64,000 nucleotides of DNA from Flagellimonas profundi. Lineage in GTDB: Bacteria > Bacteroidota > Bacteroidia > Flavobacteriales > Flavobacteriaceae. The notes below the pieces were generated by a model. The model was given only the letters and a program-made list of their open reading frames with translations. It was not told where the DNA came from and made no database searches. Location: NCBI RefSeq assembly GCF_017313275.1, contig NZ_JAFLNM010000002.1:186001-250000 (forward strand), written 5' to 3'. The first letter of the stretch is position 1. Each line of letters starts with the position of its first letter. A program made the position numbers and the translations under genes. This document shows positions 18,749 to 27,390 of this stretch, in pieces.

Positions 18749-19999
18749 CTACTCTATTTTTTTGAAAAGTACACATGCATTGTGTCCTCCAAAACCAAAT
18801 GTATTGCTCATGGCAACCTTTACCTCACGCTCTTGAGCCTTGTTCAGGGTCAAGTTCAATGATGGGTCAATTTGCTCGTCCACTACACTATGGTTAATGG
18901 TAGGAGGCACCAAACTATGCTCCATGGCCAAAATAGATGCTATGGCCTCGATGGCTCCTGCTGCACCCAGCAAGTGTCCTGTCATTGACTTGGTTGAGTT
19001 AATGTTGATTTCTTTGGCATGATCTCCAAATACTTTAGAAATAGCTTTGAGCTCAGCTACATCACCAAGTGGTGTAGAGGTTCCATGCGTATTGATGGCA
19101 TCAACATCTTCTGGTTTCAATCCTGCATTTTCCAAGCAGTTTTTCATTACTTGAACTACTCCGATACCTTCTGGATGTGGTGCGGTCATATGGTAAGCAT
19201 CACTGGATAATCCCCCGCCCACAACTTCGGCATAAATCTTGGCGCCTCTGGCTTTGGCATGTTCATATTCCTCGAGAATCAATGCTCCACCACCTTCACC
19301 CAATACAAATCCATCACGTGTTGCATCGAATGGTCTGGAAGCGGTCTCAGGACTTTCATTTCTGGTAGAAAGAGCGTGCATAGCGTTAAATCCACCCATT
19401 CCTGCAATGGTTACGGCCGCCTCACTACCACCTGTAACGATTACGTCACAATGTCCCAACCTAATATAGTTGAGTGCATCGATCATGGCGTTTGCCGAAG
19501 ATGCACAAGCAGAAACCGTGGTGTAGTTAGGCCCCATAAATCCATGTTTTATGGAAATGTTGCCCGGAGCGATATCGGCAATCATTTTAGGAATAAAGAA
19601 AGGATTGAAACGTGGTGTACCATCTCCTTGGGCATACCCTATCACTTCATTCTGAAAAGTTTCCAATCCGCCTATTCCTGCTCCCCATACAACACCTACC
19701 CTAAACTTGTCCACAACGTTCAAGTCTATTCCAGAGTCCGCTATGGCTTCGTCGGAAGACACCAAGGCATATTGGGCAAACTTGTCCAGTTTCCTGGCTT
19801 CCTTACGATCAAAAAAATCGGAAGGGTCGTACCCTTTAAGTTCGCACGCAAACTTTGTTTTAAATTTTTCGGTGTCGAAATAAGTAATGGGGGCAGAACC
19901 GCTCTTACCGATTCTTAGTCCTTCCCAATAAGCTTCCAAATTGTTACCTATTGGCGTTAACGCTCCCATTCCGGTAACTACAACTCGCTTTAACTGCAT
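18749..19999 (-). CDS. fabF: 3-oxoacyl-[acyl-carrier-protein] synthase II
   Basis: 416-aa elongating condensing enzyme of fatty acid synthesis. The catalytic triad is complete: nucleophile Cys near 164 in VSACASSANA, His in INTHGTSTPLGD, His in SMTGHLLGAAGA. The N-terminus RVVVTGMGALTPIGNN is the usual start. Located between acpP and rnc, so acyl carrier and condensing enzyme are made from the same locus, though a terminator-like hairpin separates them (20040-20073). Confidence 0.97.
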   Translation of the reverse strand: MQLKRVVVTGMGALTPIGNNLEAYWEGLRIGKSGSAPITYFDTEKFKTKFACELKGYDPSDFFDRKEARKLDKFAQYALVSSDEAIADSGIDLNVVDKFRVGVVWGAGIGGLETFQNEVIGYAQGDGTPRFNPFFIPKMIADIAPGNISIKHGFMGPNYTTVSACASSANAMIDALNYIRLGHCDVIVTGGSEAAVTIAGMGGFNAMHALSTRNESPETASRPFDATRDGFVLGEGGGALILEEYEHAKARGAKIYAEVVGGGLSSDAYHMTAPHPEGIGVVQVMKNCLENAGLKPEDVDAINTHGTSTPLGDVAELKAISKVFGDHAKEININSTKSMTGHLLGAAGAIEAIASILAMEHSLVPPTINHSVVDEQIDPSLNLTLNKAQEREVKVAMSNTFGFGGHNACVLFKKIE

Positions 20000-20039
20000 T
20001 GAACTATTTTTTTACCCTTTAGACCTAAATTATAAAAAA

Positions 20040-20073
20040 AATTATCCATGTGATAACCACCACATGGATAATT
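20040..20073 (-). terminator. Terminator/attenuator hairpin between acpP and fabF
   Basis: A 13-bp perfect stem (AATTATCCATGTG with CACATGGATAATT, loop ATAACCAC) followed, on the minus strand, by seven T. It lies downstream of acpP and upstream of fabF, so it probably ends most acpP transcripts and lets a fraction through to fabF-rnc, matching the high demand for acyl carrier protein. Confidence 0.8.
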
Positions 20074-20100
20074 TGTAATCTTTAGCGATATATCATTTAA

Positions 20101-20334
20101 TTATTTAGCTTCTTCGATGTAGCTAATGGCCTGACCTACAGTGGCAATGTTCTCTGCTTGGTCATCTGGTATTTGGATATCAAATTCTTTCTCAAACTCC
20201 ATGATAAGTTCAACAGTGTCCAAGGAATCCGCTCCTAAGTCGTTGGTAAAGCTAGCTTCTGCAACTACTTCATTTTCATCTACACCCAGTTTATCAACGA
20301 TGATAGCCTTTACTCTTGATGCAATGTCTGACAT
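20101..20334 (-). CDS. acpP: Acyl carrier protein
   Basis: 77-aa acidic carrier. Ser37 in the DSL motif ([19 protein letters not shown]) is the phosphopantetheine attachment site. First gene of acpP-fabF-rnc on the minus strand. A TATTTTTG box on the minus strand upstream (about 20379-20386) could be its -7 element, but no good -33 TTG is seen at the right distance. Confidence 0.97.
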   Translation of the reverse strand: MSDIASRVKAIIVDKLGVDENEVVAEASFTNDLGADSLDTVELIMEFEKEFDIQIPDDQAENIATVGQAISYIEEAK

Positions 20335-20496
20335 AATTATTGTGGTTTTAAAAATTTAAATCGTTGGCAAAAATATAAAACTTTGGATTAAATACATCAT
20401 TTGTCGATAAAATGTGCTCCAAATTAAACATCTTAAAATAGTGTGCCTTACTTTAGCCGATGTAATTTAGTCCAAAATCACATCAATTCCTAACGA

Positions 20497-21060
20497 ATGA
20501 AACGAATTGTAATCTTCGCATCGGGCAGTGGGTCCAATGCAGAAAATATTATTTCCTTTTTTCGTGAAAAACCGCAAGTGGAAGTCGTCGCCGTGCTCAC
20601 CAACAAGAGCTCGGCCAAAGTACTGGAGCGTTGCGACCGTCTTAAAGTGCCTGCATTCTATTTCAACAAAACCGCGTTCAAGGATTCCAATGCCGTAATA
20701 CAGTTTCTTCAGGGGCTACAGACAGATTTGATTGTGTTGGCGGGCTTTCTATGGAAGATTCCATCCAACCTCATCGAAGCATTTCCAGATAAGATCATCA
20801 ATATTCACCCTGCCTTGTTGCCAAAATATGGAGGAAAGGGCATGTATGGGGAAAGGGTACATCAAGCCGTAAAGGAAAACGATGAAACCGAAACGGGCAT
20901 TACCATACATTACGTGAACGAAAATTACGATGAGGGAGCCATTATTTTTCAGGCCAAGGTCTCCTTAGAGCCATCGGAAGATGCCGAAGCCATTGCCAAA
21001 AAAGTACATCAATTGGAGTATGAACACTTCCCGAAAGTGATAGAAAAACTGCTGTCCTAA
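20497..21060 (+). CDS. purN: Phosphoribosylglycinamide formyltransferase
   Basis: 187-aa enzyme of purine synthesis transferring a formyl group from 10-formyl-THF to GAR. Motifs: the phosphate loop SGSGSNAENI, and the catalytic region NIHPALLPKYGGKGMYG with its Asn-His pair, followed by ETGITIHYVNENYDEGAII carrying the catalytic Asp. Its TAA stop shares a base with the ATG of the RNase H gene (TAATG), so translation is coupled. Divergent from acpP. Confidence 0.96.
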   Translation: MKRIVIFASGSGSNAENIISFFREKPQVEVVAVLTNKSSAKVLERCDRLKVPAFYFNKTAFKDSNAVIQFLQGLQTDLIVLAGFLWKIPSNLIEAFPDKIINIHPALLPKYGGKGMYGERVHQAVKENDETETGITIHYVNENYDEGAIIFQAKVSLEPSEDAEAIAKKVHQLEYEHFPKVIEKLLS

Positions 21061-21695
21061 TGGCCAAGAAACAAAAGTTTTATGTAGTCTGGCAAGGCAA
21101 ACACCCCGGTATTTTTGAATCCTGGGCAGATTGCAAGGCCCAAATTGACGGGGTAAAAGGGGCACAGTACAAATCGTTCGCCACCTTTGAAGAAGCCAAA
21201 AAAGCTTTCAACGGAAATTATTTGGAATATAAAGGAAAATCCAAGGGGAAAAGCGAACTTACCCCAGAAGAACTACTGAAAATTGGTGAGCCCAACTACA
21301 ATTCCATTGCCGTGGACGCGGCGTCCAGTGGCAACCCTGGAAAAATGGAATATCGAGGGGTGGATACCAAAAGTAAAAGGGTCCTTTTTCATCAAGGCCC
21401 GTTCGAGCAGGGAACGAGCAATGTCGGTGAGTTTTTGGCACTGGTACACGGCCTTGCTTTCTTAAAACAGCAAAAAAGTGACCGAATCATTTATTCCGAT
21501 TCCAGAATAGCCATTGGGTGGGTACGAAAGAAAAAATGTGGCACCAAATTGAACAGAACAGCCAAAAACACTCAGCTTTTTGAACTCATCGAACGTGCCG
21601 AAGAGTGGCTCAAAAAGAACCGGTTCAACACTCCCATTGTAAAGTGGGAAACCAAAGCTTGGGGCGAAATTCCCGCCGATTTCGGAAGAAAATAG
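21060..21695 (+). CDS. rnhA: Ribonuclease H1 with N-terminal viroplasmin/HBD domain
   Basis: 211-aa protein with a hybrid-binding (viroplasmin) domain at residues 1-50 (FYVVWQGKHPGIFESWADCK, then KSFATFEEAKKAF) and an RNase H domain from about 78. Acidic residues are in SIAVDAASSGNPG, NVGEFLALVHGL and IIYSDSRIAIGW; the C-terminal acidic residue falls in EIPADFG. It removes RNA from RNA-DNA hybrids. Translationally coupled to purN through TAATG. Confidence 0.93.
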   Translation: MAKKQKFYVVWQGKHPGIFESWADCKAQIDGVKGAQYKSFATFEEAKKAFNGNYLEYKGKSKGKSELTPEELLKIGEPNYNSIAVDAASSGNPGKMEYRGVDTKSKRVLFHQGPFEQGTSNVGEFLALVHGLAFLKQQKSDRIIYSDSRIAIGWVRKKKCGTKLNRTAKNTQLFELIERAEEWLKKNRFNTPIVKWETKAWGEIPADFGRK

Positions 21696-21874
21696 TTTTA
21701 AGAAATTGGATTTGAGACAGAAGATGCAAGACCTGAAAGCGTGCCCGAAACCAACCTTTAATTCCAGCTTGTAATTGAAGGTGAAATACTATTTGCCCAC
21801 TCTTTTTCTTAAAACCTATGCCAATGATTCCAATATGGCATATCAAACCGTATATTTGCAGCAAAAATTAGGGA

Positions 21875-22801
21875 ATGGGCAAATTGCTGATCGTGGGAAC
21901 CATGGCTTTTGATGCCATTGAAACACCGTTCGGGAAAACAGGAAAAATATTGGGGGGCGCCGGTACCTTTATCGGTTTGGCAGCTTCACAATTCAAAATA
22001 GACGCTGCGATTGTTTCTGTAGTTGGGGACGATTTTCCACAATCCTACATGGATATTCTTAAAAACAAGGACCTAGATCTTTCGGGAGTTGAAATAGTAA
22101 AAGGTGGAAAAACCTTTTTTTGGGAAGGAAAGTATCATAACGACCTTAATTCAAGGGACACCTTGGCCACGGAGCTGAATACCTTGGCCGATTTCAATCC
22201 TGTTGTGCCCAGCGATTATTCCGATGCGGATATCGTAATGCTTGGCAACCTTCACCCTAATATCCAACTGAGTGTAATTAAGCAGATGGAAAAACGACCA
22301 AAACTTATAGTTTTGGATACCATGAATTTTTGGATGGACAATACATGGGATGAATTGATGGCGGTTATTTCCAAAATCGATGTCATTACCATTAACGATG
22401 AAGAGGCGCGACAGATGACCGACGAATATTCCTTGGTAAAAGCTGCCGCCAAGATTCAGGAAATGGGACCGGAATATGTGGTGATCAAAAAAGGGGAGCA
22501 CGGTGCCCTCTTGTTCCACGACGACAATATTTTCTTTGCCCCTGCCCTGCCCTTGGAAGAGGTTTTTGACCCGACGGGAGCAGGAGACACTTTTGCAGGA
22601 GGCTTTGCCGGATATTTGACCGAGGCCGGAAACATTTCTTTTGAAAGCATGAAAAACGCCATTATCCATGGATCCAATTTGGCATCGTTCTGTGTGGAAC
22701 GTTTTGGAACCGAACGCATGGTGGATTTAAAAAAGAGCGAGGTTGAGACCCGCTTGGTACAGTTTAAAGAATTGACGCAGTTCAATATTGAATTAACATA
22801 A
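21875..22801 (+). CDS. PfkB-family sugar/nucleoside kinase
   Basis: 308-aa ribokinase-like kinase. The family's signature 2 is clear near residue 230 (DPTGAGDTFAGGFAGYL) with the catalytic Asp in GAGD; the N-terminal GGAGTFIGLAAS resembles the substrate-binding GG motif. The substrate cannot be determined. It is followed by a terminator and then an amidophosphoribosyltransferase paralogue. Confidence 0.9.
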   Translation: MGKLLIVGTMAFDAIETPFGKTGKILGGAGTFIGLAASQFKIDAAIVSVVGDDFPQSYMDILKNKDLDLSGVEIVKGGKTFFWEGKYHNDLNSRDTLATELNTLADFNPVVPSDYSDADIVMLGNLHPNIQLSVIKQMEKRPKLIVLDTMNFWMDNTWDELMAVISKIDVITINDEEARQMTDEYSLVKAAAKIQEMGPEYVVIKKGEHGALLFHDDNIFFAPALPLEEVFDPTGAGDTFAGGFAGYLTEAGNISFESMKNAIIHGSNLASFCVERFGTERMVDLKKSEVETRLVQFKELTQFNIELT

Positions 22802-22807
22802 ATGTTT

Positions 22808-22832
22808 GCCCTGAGATTTTCGGGGCTTTTTT
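22808..22832 (+). terminator. Terminator after the PfkB kinase gene
   Basis: Imperfect hairpin GCCCTGA/TTCGGGGC followed by TTTTTTATT, immediately downstream of the kinase stop and ending 13 bp before the next start. Confidence 0.75.
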
Positions 22833-22844
22833 ATTTGGTTTGTT

Positions 22845-24743
22845 ATGAGTGATCCCATTAAGCACGAATGCGGAATATCGTTGATCCGTTTGCTTAAACC
22901 CTTGGAGTACTATAAAGAAAAGTACGGTACCGCTTTTTACGGTGTAAATAAGATGTACCTAATGATGGAGAAACAGCATAACCGCGGACAGGATGGTGCC
23001 GGTTTTGCCAGTATAAAAATGGACATGCAGCCCGGTGAACGTTACATGAGCCGTGTACGGTCTGCCCAGCAGCAGCCCATTCAGGATATTTTTGCCCAGA
23101 TCAACAACCGTATAAACACTGCCTTGGCCGAACATCCAGAGCACGAGAACGATGTGGACTGGCAAAAAAAGAACATTCCCTACATCGGTGAGCTTTTGAT
23201 GGGGCACGTACGCTACGGCACCTTCGGAAAAAATAGTATTGAGAACGTACATCCGTTTTTGAGACAAAACAATTGGATGCACCGGAACCTTATTGTAGCC
23301 GGCAACTTTAACATGACCAATGTTGATGAGCTTTTTGGCAACCTGGTGGAACTGGGACAGCACCCCAAAGAAAAGGCCGATACCGTTACCGTAATGGAAA
23401 AAATCGGTCACTTTCTGGATGATGCCGTGGCCAAGCTTTACAAACAGATCAAAAAAGAAGGGTATACAAAAAGGGAAGCCTCTGCCTTGATCGCGGAACG
23501 CCTGAATGTAGCCAAGATTTTGAGAAAGGCCTCTAAAAACTGGGATGGCGGTTATGCCATGAGCGGCCTCATTGGCCATGGTGATGCCTTTGTGATGCGA
23601 GATCCTGCAGGTATACGACCCGCGTATTACTACCAAGATGATGAAGTGGTGGTTGTAGCATCGGAGCGACCTGTGATCCAAACGGTTTTCAATGTTGATT
23701 TTGATGATGTACATGAACTAGACCCCGGACGCGCCATAATCATTAAGAAAAATGGTTCCATGGCCCTAAAAAAGATATTGGAGCCTACGGAACGTAAAGC
23801 TTGTTCTTTTGAACGCATTTATTTCTCTCGTGGTAGTGACAAAGAAATCTATCAAGAAAGAAAAAAATTGGGAAAACTCGTATTTCCCGAAATTTTGAGG
23901 TCAATAGACAACGATTTGGAAAACACGGTTTTCTCATATATTCCCAATACCGCGGAAACATCATTCTTTGGAATGGTGAAAGAGGCCCAAAATTACCTCA
24001 ACAAGAAAAAAGAGGAACAAATTTTAGCTTTGGGCCCTAAAATGACAGCAGAGCAGCTCCATAAAATCTTGAATATTCGACCGCGTATTGAAAAGGTGGC
24101 CATTAAGGATGCAAAATTGAGAACCTTTATCACCCAAGATAGCAGTAGGGATGATTTGGTGACCCACGTTTATGATATTTCGTACGGTTCTGTAAAAAGC
24201 ACGGACAACCTTGTTATTATAGATGACAGTATTGTACGCGGAACAACCTTAAAGCGCAGTATCCTTAAAATATTGGATAGACTATCTCCCAAGAAAATAG
24301 TAGTCGTTTCCTCCGCACCGCAGATCCGTTACCCCGATTGCTACGGGATAGATATGGCCAAATTGGAAGACTTTGTTGCCTTTAAAGCCGCCAAAGCTTT
24401 GCACGAAGACCATGGGACCACACACTTGATCAAAGAGATCTATGAGAAATGCTTAACGCAGACCGACCCTTCCAATAAAGATGCGGTAAATTATGTGAAG
24501 GAGTTTTATGCTCCGTTTTCGGCCAAACAGATTTCGAAGAAAATCGGCGAGATCCTTTGCCCGGATGGCATTAATGCAGAGGTGGAAATTATATATCAAA
24601 GCATTGAAGGATTGCACAGTGCCTGTCCTAAAAATTTAGGGGATTGGTACTTTACAGGAAATTACCCAACACCGGGCGGGAACAGAATAGTCAACAAAGC
24701 ATTCGTCAACTTTTTTGAAGGCAAAAACGAAAGGGCTTATTAA
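22845..24743 (+). CDS. Amidophosphoribosyltransferase paralogue (PurF-like, long form)
   Basis: 632-aa protein combining a class II glutamine amidotransferase and a phosphoribosyltransferase. The candidate nucleophile is Cys9 in IKHECGIS, which would need removal of eight residues if an N-terminal cysteine is required. NRGQDGAGFASI and GHVRYGTFG match the glutaminase site, and VIIDDSIVRGTTLKRS near residue 460 is the PRPP loop. It is well over 100 residues longer than ordinary PurF, mainly through insertions in the glutaminase half (residues about 70-115 and 175-215). It may be PurF itself or a dedicated paralogue; the long form suggests the latter. Confidence 0.82.
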   Translation: MSDPIKHECGISLIRLLKPLEYYKEKYGTAFYGVNKMYLMMEKQHNRGQDGAGFASIKMDMQPGERYMSRVRSAQQQPIQDIFAQINNRINTALAEHPEHENDVDWQKKNIPYIGELLMGHVRYGTFGKNSIENVHPFLRQNNWMHRNLIVAGNFNMTNVDELFGNLVELGQHPKEKADTVTVMEKIGHFLDDAVAKLYKQIKKEGYTKREASALIAERLNVAKILRKASKNWDGGYAMSGLIGHGDAFVMRDPAGIRPAYYYQDDEVVVVASERPVIQTVFNVDFDDVHELDPGRAIIIKKNGSMALKKILEPTERKACSFERIYFSRGSDKEIYQERKKLGKLVFPEILRSIDNDLENTVFSYIPNTAETSFFGMVKEAQNYLNKKKEEQILALGPKMTAEQLHKILNIRPRIEKVAIKDAKLRTFITQDSSRDDLVTHVYDISYGSVKSTDNLVIIDDSIVRGTTLKRSILKILDRLSPKKIVVVSSAPQIRYPDCYGIDMAKLEDFVAFKAAKALHEDHGTTHLIKEIYEKCLTQTDPSNKDAVNYVKEFYAPFSAKQISKKIGEILCPDGINAEVEIIYQSIEGLHSACPKNLGDWYFTGNYPTPGGNRIVNKAFVNFFEGKNERAY

Positions 24744-24834
24744 TCAATAAGATAGAGAAATAGCACAATCTGTGCACTTTATCGATGAAACTAGCAGAAC
24801 AGCGGGTTTTTATACAATCAGCTGCCTGCAATCC

Positions 24835-24842
24835 TACTTTAG
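24835..24842 (+). promoter_or_regulatory. -7-like box of repeat unit 1
   Basis: TACTTTAG six bases before the conserved segment of unit 1, at nearly the same distance as TACATTTG in unit 2 and TATTTTAG in unit 3. No clear -33 TTG is present for this copy. Confidence 0.4.
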
Positions 24843-24848
24843 TAAGTG

Positions 24849-24919
24849 CCATAGCATAAGTAGGTTAAGTTCATGGTAAGATTTGGGGCAAAAAAGGTGG
24901 AAGCTATTCCACCTTTTTT
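24849..24919 (+). ncRNA. Putative small RNA, repeat unit 1
   Basis: A 39-nt segment starting CCATAGCATAAG and ending GGTAAGATTTGGG, followed at once by an intrinsic terminator (AAAAAAGGTGGAA, loop GCTA, TTCCACCTTTTTT). The same segment recurs at 27317 and 27510 with only one substitution seen in the third copy, while the terminator stems differ completely in sequence but remain paired. No ORF of credible length covers it. Expected product about 70 nt. Function unknown; it lies in the 433-bp gap between the PurF paralogue and a lipoprotein gene. Confidence 0.7.
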
Positions 24920-25088
24920 ATTTTCTACACTTTTCACAAATCATTTTTACATATTTCCATGCTATTATAGTTTGAAATTGCGGGAAACACCTAGTTTTTA
25001 AGAGTTTCGTCCAATTTTAAGTCAAAAATATTTGTTAGTTTAGTCGCAACACAATTCCCATTACTTGTTAAACGCAGCAAAAATGTAC

Positions 25089-25105
25089 GTGAGAACCGGT
25101 CTCAC
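25089..25105. promoter_or_regulatory. Inverted repeat upstream of lipoprotein gene
   Basis: GTGAGA-ACCGG-TCTCAC, six perfectly paired bases about 70 bp before the lipoprotein start. It could be an operator or a leader hairpin; no T tract follows, so it is not a terminator. Confidence 0.35.
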
Positions 25106-25176
25106 ATACCCTACGTTGCGGCAATTTTTTAAAGATTTCCGCCCAAATCTTAGTATAAATTAAAATTGGACAAGTA

Positions 25177-26748
25177 ATGAAACAACTGCGTAACCTATTG
25201 CCAGTGATGCTACTGGCCATTCTGGCCAACCAATGTACAACGGAAGAAGTGGAAAACTCCTCAAGGACAGATCCAAAAGTCGAAACCGTTGGGGAGGAAC
25301 CAGCACTCAATATTGAAGAAATAGAATTCGAATCCTTTGAGCAAGAACCTTTTTACAATGCCCTCAACAATCATTTGGAATTTGAACAAGTGGATGGCAA
25401 CGCTTCAAAACGGAAGAAAAAGCGCAAGTTCAAGATAAGCAAGAAACACGTTAAAAAAGTTGAGATGGAAAGTGGGGATTATACCTCCTACACCTTCTAC
25501 ATGACGGACGGGGACCTTAGGGACCCCACCATACTACAGAACCTGATGGTGGTAAAACGAAAGGGCGAATTGGAAGTGTACCGGTTTTTATATGGCGGTA
25601 CCGAAAAAGGGATCTTCCCCAAGGACTATGACATGGCCCGCAACACAACATTTGAAAAACTATTGGATTTTGACATGGACGAAATGGGCGCGCTCACCGG
25701 TAAAACGCCTTGTTTATATGACCAACTTGACTGCAATGGTGGCGGGGACAATGACAACGCAGAGGTTTACTGTTACAACGTGGAGGTATACATTGATTAT
25801 GCCTGCTTCGGCAATGGGGCCACGGGCACGCACTATCACGACAGCGACTGCAACTGTACCGATGGTTACGGCTCTTGTAGTTCACCTTATACCGATTACC
25901 AATCCGAAATGTTCTGCACCAGTGATAGCAATTCCAACGGTGCGGCCCAAGAGTATGTGTCCGAGAACCATTTGGGCGGCTCCGATGGGGGCACAAACGT
26001 TTCAACGGCCGGGAACGATATACTCATATCTGCCACGATGATGAACAGCATACCGGAAGGTGCCGACCCATTGGCCTTTAAGATAGGACTGAACACCGCC
26101 TCGCCGGAATATGATTGGTTCACGGATCCAAAAAACTCGACGTTCTACGAAAGAGTGGGAACTTTTTTGGAAACTATGGGAAACTCAGAAGAAACAATTG
26201 CCTTTTGCAATGCGGCCATCGAGGCACGTTACAACAGTGGGGAGGTGGATTTTGAGAATATGTTGATATATGACCCTTCATTGAATGAAATGATCAAAAG
26301 TAGAATGTCGCCTACGGAAGTGGTCTTGTTCAATAATCTATCACAATTACAAAAGAAGGGGTATCTCATGGCAGCTGTTCAATCTTACATCTACGCAGAA
26401 ACCCACTTTCCAAGACCTGTGAGGAACAGAAAAGGGGATGCGTTCAAACATACATTTTGGAATGCCTTAAGTACCGTATATATAGGAGAAGATTTAACTT
26501 CACAACTGACTACGGCACATGAAAACATTGAATATGATCCTGATTATCCCAACCATCACAAAGAGACTCAAATGGACTTGTACAATAATGCCAAGGGTAG
26601 GCAAATAGCATACGAGGCAGGAAAATTGTATCAATTGGTACATGAGGCTATGGACAATGGCGCTTTGAGATATCTGAATAATCTAGTATATCAAGACGGC
26701 TTTTGGAATGCAACAAATAGTTCTCAATTAATTCCTACAAATCAATGA
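25177..26748 (+). CDS. Large lipoprotein with Cys-rich middle and DUF6973-like C-terminal domain
   Basis: 523-aa protein with a lipoprotein signal (MKQLRNLLPVMLLAILANQC, Cys20). Residues about 65-80 are a Lys/Arg block (SKRKKKRKFKISKKHVKKVE). Residues about 185-250 are Cys/Gly/Asp-rich and contain about nine cysteines (for example DSDCNCTDGYGSC). The C-terminal part carries GDAFKHTFWNALST, TTAHE and MDLYNNAKGRQIAYEAG, a histidine/glutamate pattern I associate with the DUF6973 family, whose activity is not established. It overlaps the next gene by ATGA. The pair is flanked by copies of a small-RNA-like repeat. No firm function. Confidence 0.75.
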   Translation: MKQLRNLLPVMLLAILANQCTTEEVENSSRTDPKVETVGEEPALNIEEIEFESFEQEPFYNALNNHLEFEQVDGNASKRKKKRKFKISKKHVKKVEMESGDYTSYTFYMTDGDLRDPTILQNLMVVKRKGELEVYRFLYGGTEKGIFPKDYDMARNTTFEKLLDFDMDEMGALTGKTPCLYDQLDCNGGGDNDNAEVYCYNVEVYIDYACFGNGATGTHYHDSDCNCTDGYGSCSSPYTDYQSEMFCTSDSNSNGAAQEYVSENHLGGSDGGTNVSTAGNDILISATMMNSIPEGADPLAFKIGLNTASPEYDWFTDPKNSTFYERVGTFLETMGNSEETIAFCNAAIEARYNSGEVDFENMLIYDPSLNEMIKSRMSPTEVVLFNNLSQLQKKGYLMAAVQSYIYAETHFPRPVRNRKGDAFKHTFWNALSTVYIGEDLTSQLTTAHENIEYDPDYPNHHKETQMDLYNNAKGRQIAYEAGKLYQLVHEAMDNGALRYLNNLVYQDGFWNATNSSQLIPTNQ

Positions 26749-27104
26749 TTATGAATGCTCGAATTTTATTAATATTTCCGATTTCCCTTTTGTGTTTACT
26801 TCTGGCTTCTTGTGGTAAGGATGACGAAACATTAGAAATTAACGATTTTACCAGAAAAAAGACCATTATACTGGAGCCCTATAAGAACTACCCGTACTCT
26901 ATGATGAACATTTGGGTAAAAGGTCAAGTGAACGATACTATTTTGATAAGACTCAATTCATTGGATAGCAAACCTATTTTAAAGCTTTCCGGTAAAGTTG
27001 ATGAGCGATGGTACACGGATTATTATGGAGGAGGTTCAAAAACTATAATTTTTGACCCGTACAAAGCAACAAAAGGGAGTTTGGAAATTAAAGCACAGTT
27101 GTAA
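26745..27104 (+). CDS. Small lipoprotein coupled to the preceding large lipoprotein
   Basis: 119-aa predicted lipoprotein: hydrophobic signal followed by LLLASC, Cys23, then a mature domain of about 96 residues rich in beta-strand-like segments (TIILEPYKNYPYSMMNIWVKG) with no recognised family. The ATG overlaps the TGA of the upstream gene, so the two are made together. Size and arrangement recall a secreted effector with a membrane-anchored partner or immunity protein, but that is speculation. A start two codons later (ATGAATGC) is equally possible. Confidence 0.72.
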   Translation: MIMNARILLIFPISLLCLLLASCGKDDETLEINDFTRKKTIILEPYKNYPYSMMNIWVKGQVNDTILIRLNSLDSKPILKLSGKVDERWYTDYYGGGSKTIIFDPYKATKGSLEIKAQL

Positions 27105-27185
27105 AAAGTGTTTTCTTGGTAAATGCCCAAACAGGGTCTAAAAAGTTGGAATGGCTTCCACCTTTTTTATTTTCCACACCTTTCC
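27105..27185 (+). repeat. Decayed fourth copy of the small-RNA-like repeat
   Basis: Directly after the small lipoprotein stop: TTGGTAAATGCCC then AGGGTCTAAAAAG, then a weakened stem (GTTGGAA/TTCCACC) and CCTTTTTTATTTTC. The stem loop and its downstream flank match unit 1 (TTCCACCTTTTTTATTTT, then C-T/C-ACAC), while the 39-nt conserved segment is mostly lost. It may still work as a terminator for the lipoprotein pair. Confidence 0.55.
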
Positions 27186-27303
27186 CTAAACCTTAAAAAG
27201 TACAGTTTTCTTGATATTTATCAATCCATCATCCATGATGTACACTTTAACCAATTAAAGGGGGTTTCATCTAAAAGGTTATGGACAAAAACAATGCTTG
27301 GCT

Positions 27304-27311
27304 TACATTTG
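27304..27311 (+). promoter_or_regulatory. -7 box of repeat unit 2
   Basis: TACATTTG, an exact match to TAnnTTTG, five bases before the conserved segment. A TGG rather than TTG sits 19 bp upstream. Confidence 0.5.
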
Positions 27312-27316
27312 GAAGA

Positions 27317-27390
27317 CCATAGCATAAGTAGGTTAAGTTCATGGTAAGATTTGGGGAAAGAAGGCGGAGCGTGCTCCGCCTTCTTTATAT
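27317..27390 (+). ncRNA. Putative small RNA, repeat unit 2
   Basis: Same 39-nt segment as unit 1, followed by a different, strong terminator stem (AAAGAAGGCGGAGC with GCTCCGCCTTCTTT). The stem bases share almost nothing with unit 1, so pairing is kept while sequence changes. It is the middle copy in the 547-bp gap between the small lipoprotein gene and sodA. Confidence 0.7.

Noticed and set aside
24743..24848. Riboswitch or attenuator after the PurF paralogue
   Set aside because: No conserved aptamer was recognised and the conserved part begins only at 24849 with its own promoter-like box.
27123..27347. 74-codon frame over the decayed repeat and unit 2
   Set aside because: It crosses a terminator, a promoter-like box and the conserved small-RNA segment, and has no recognisable protein features.
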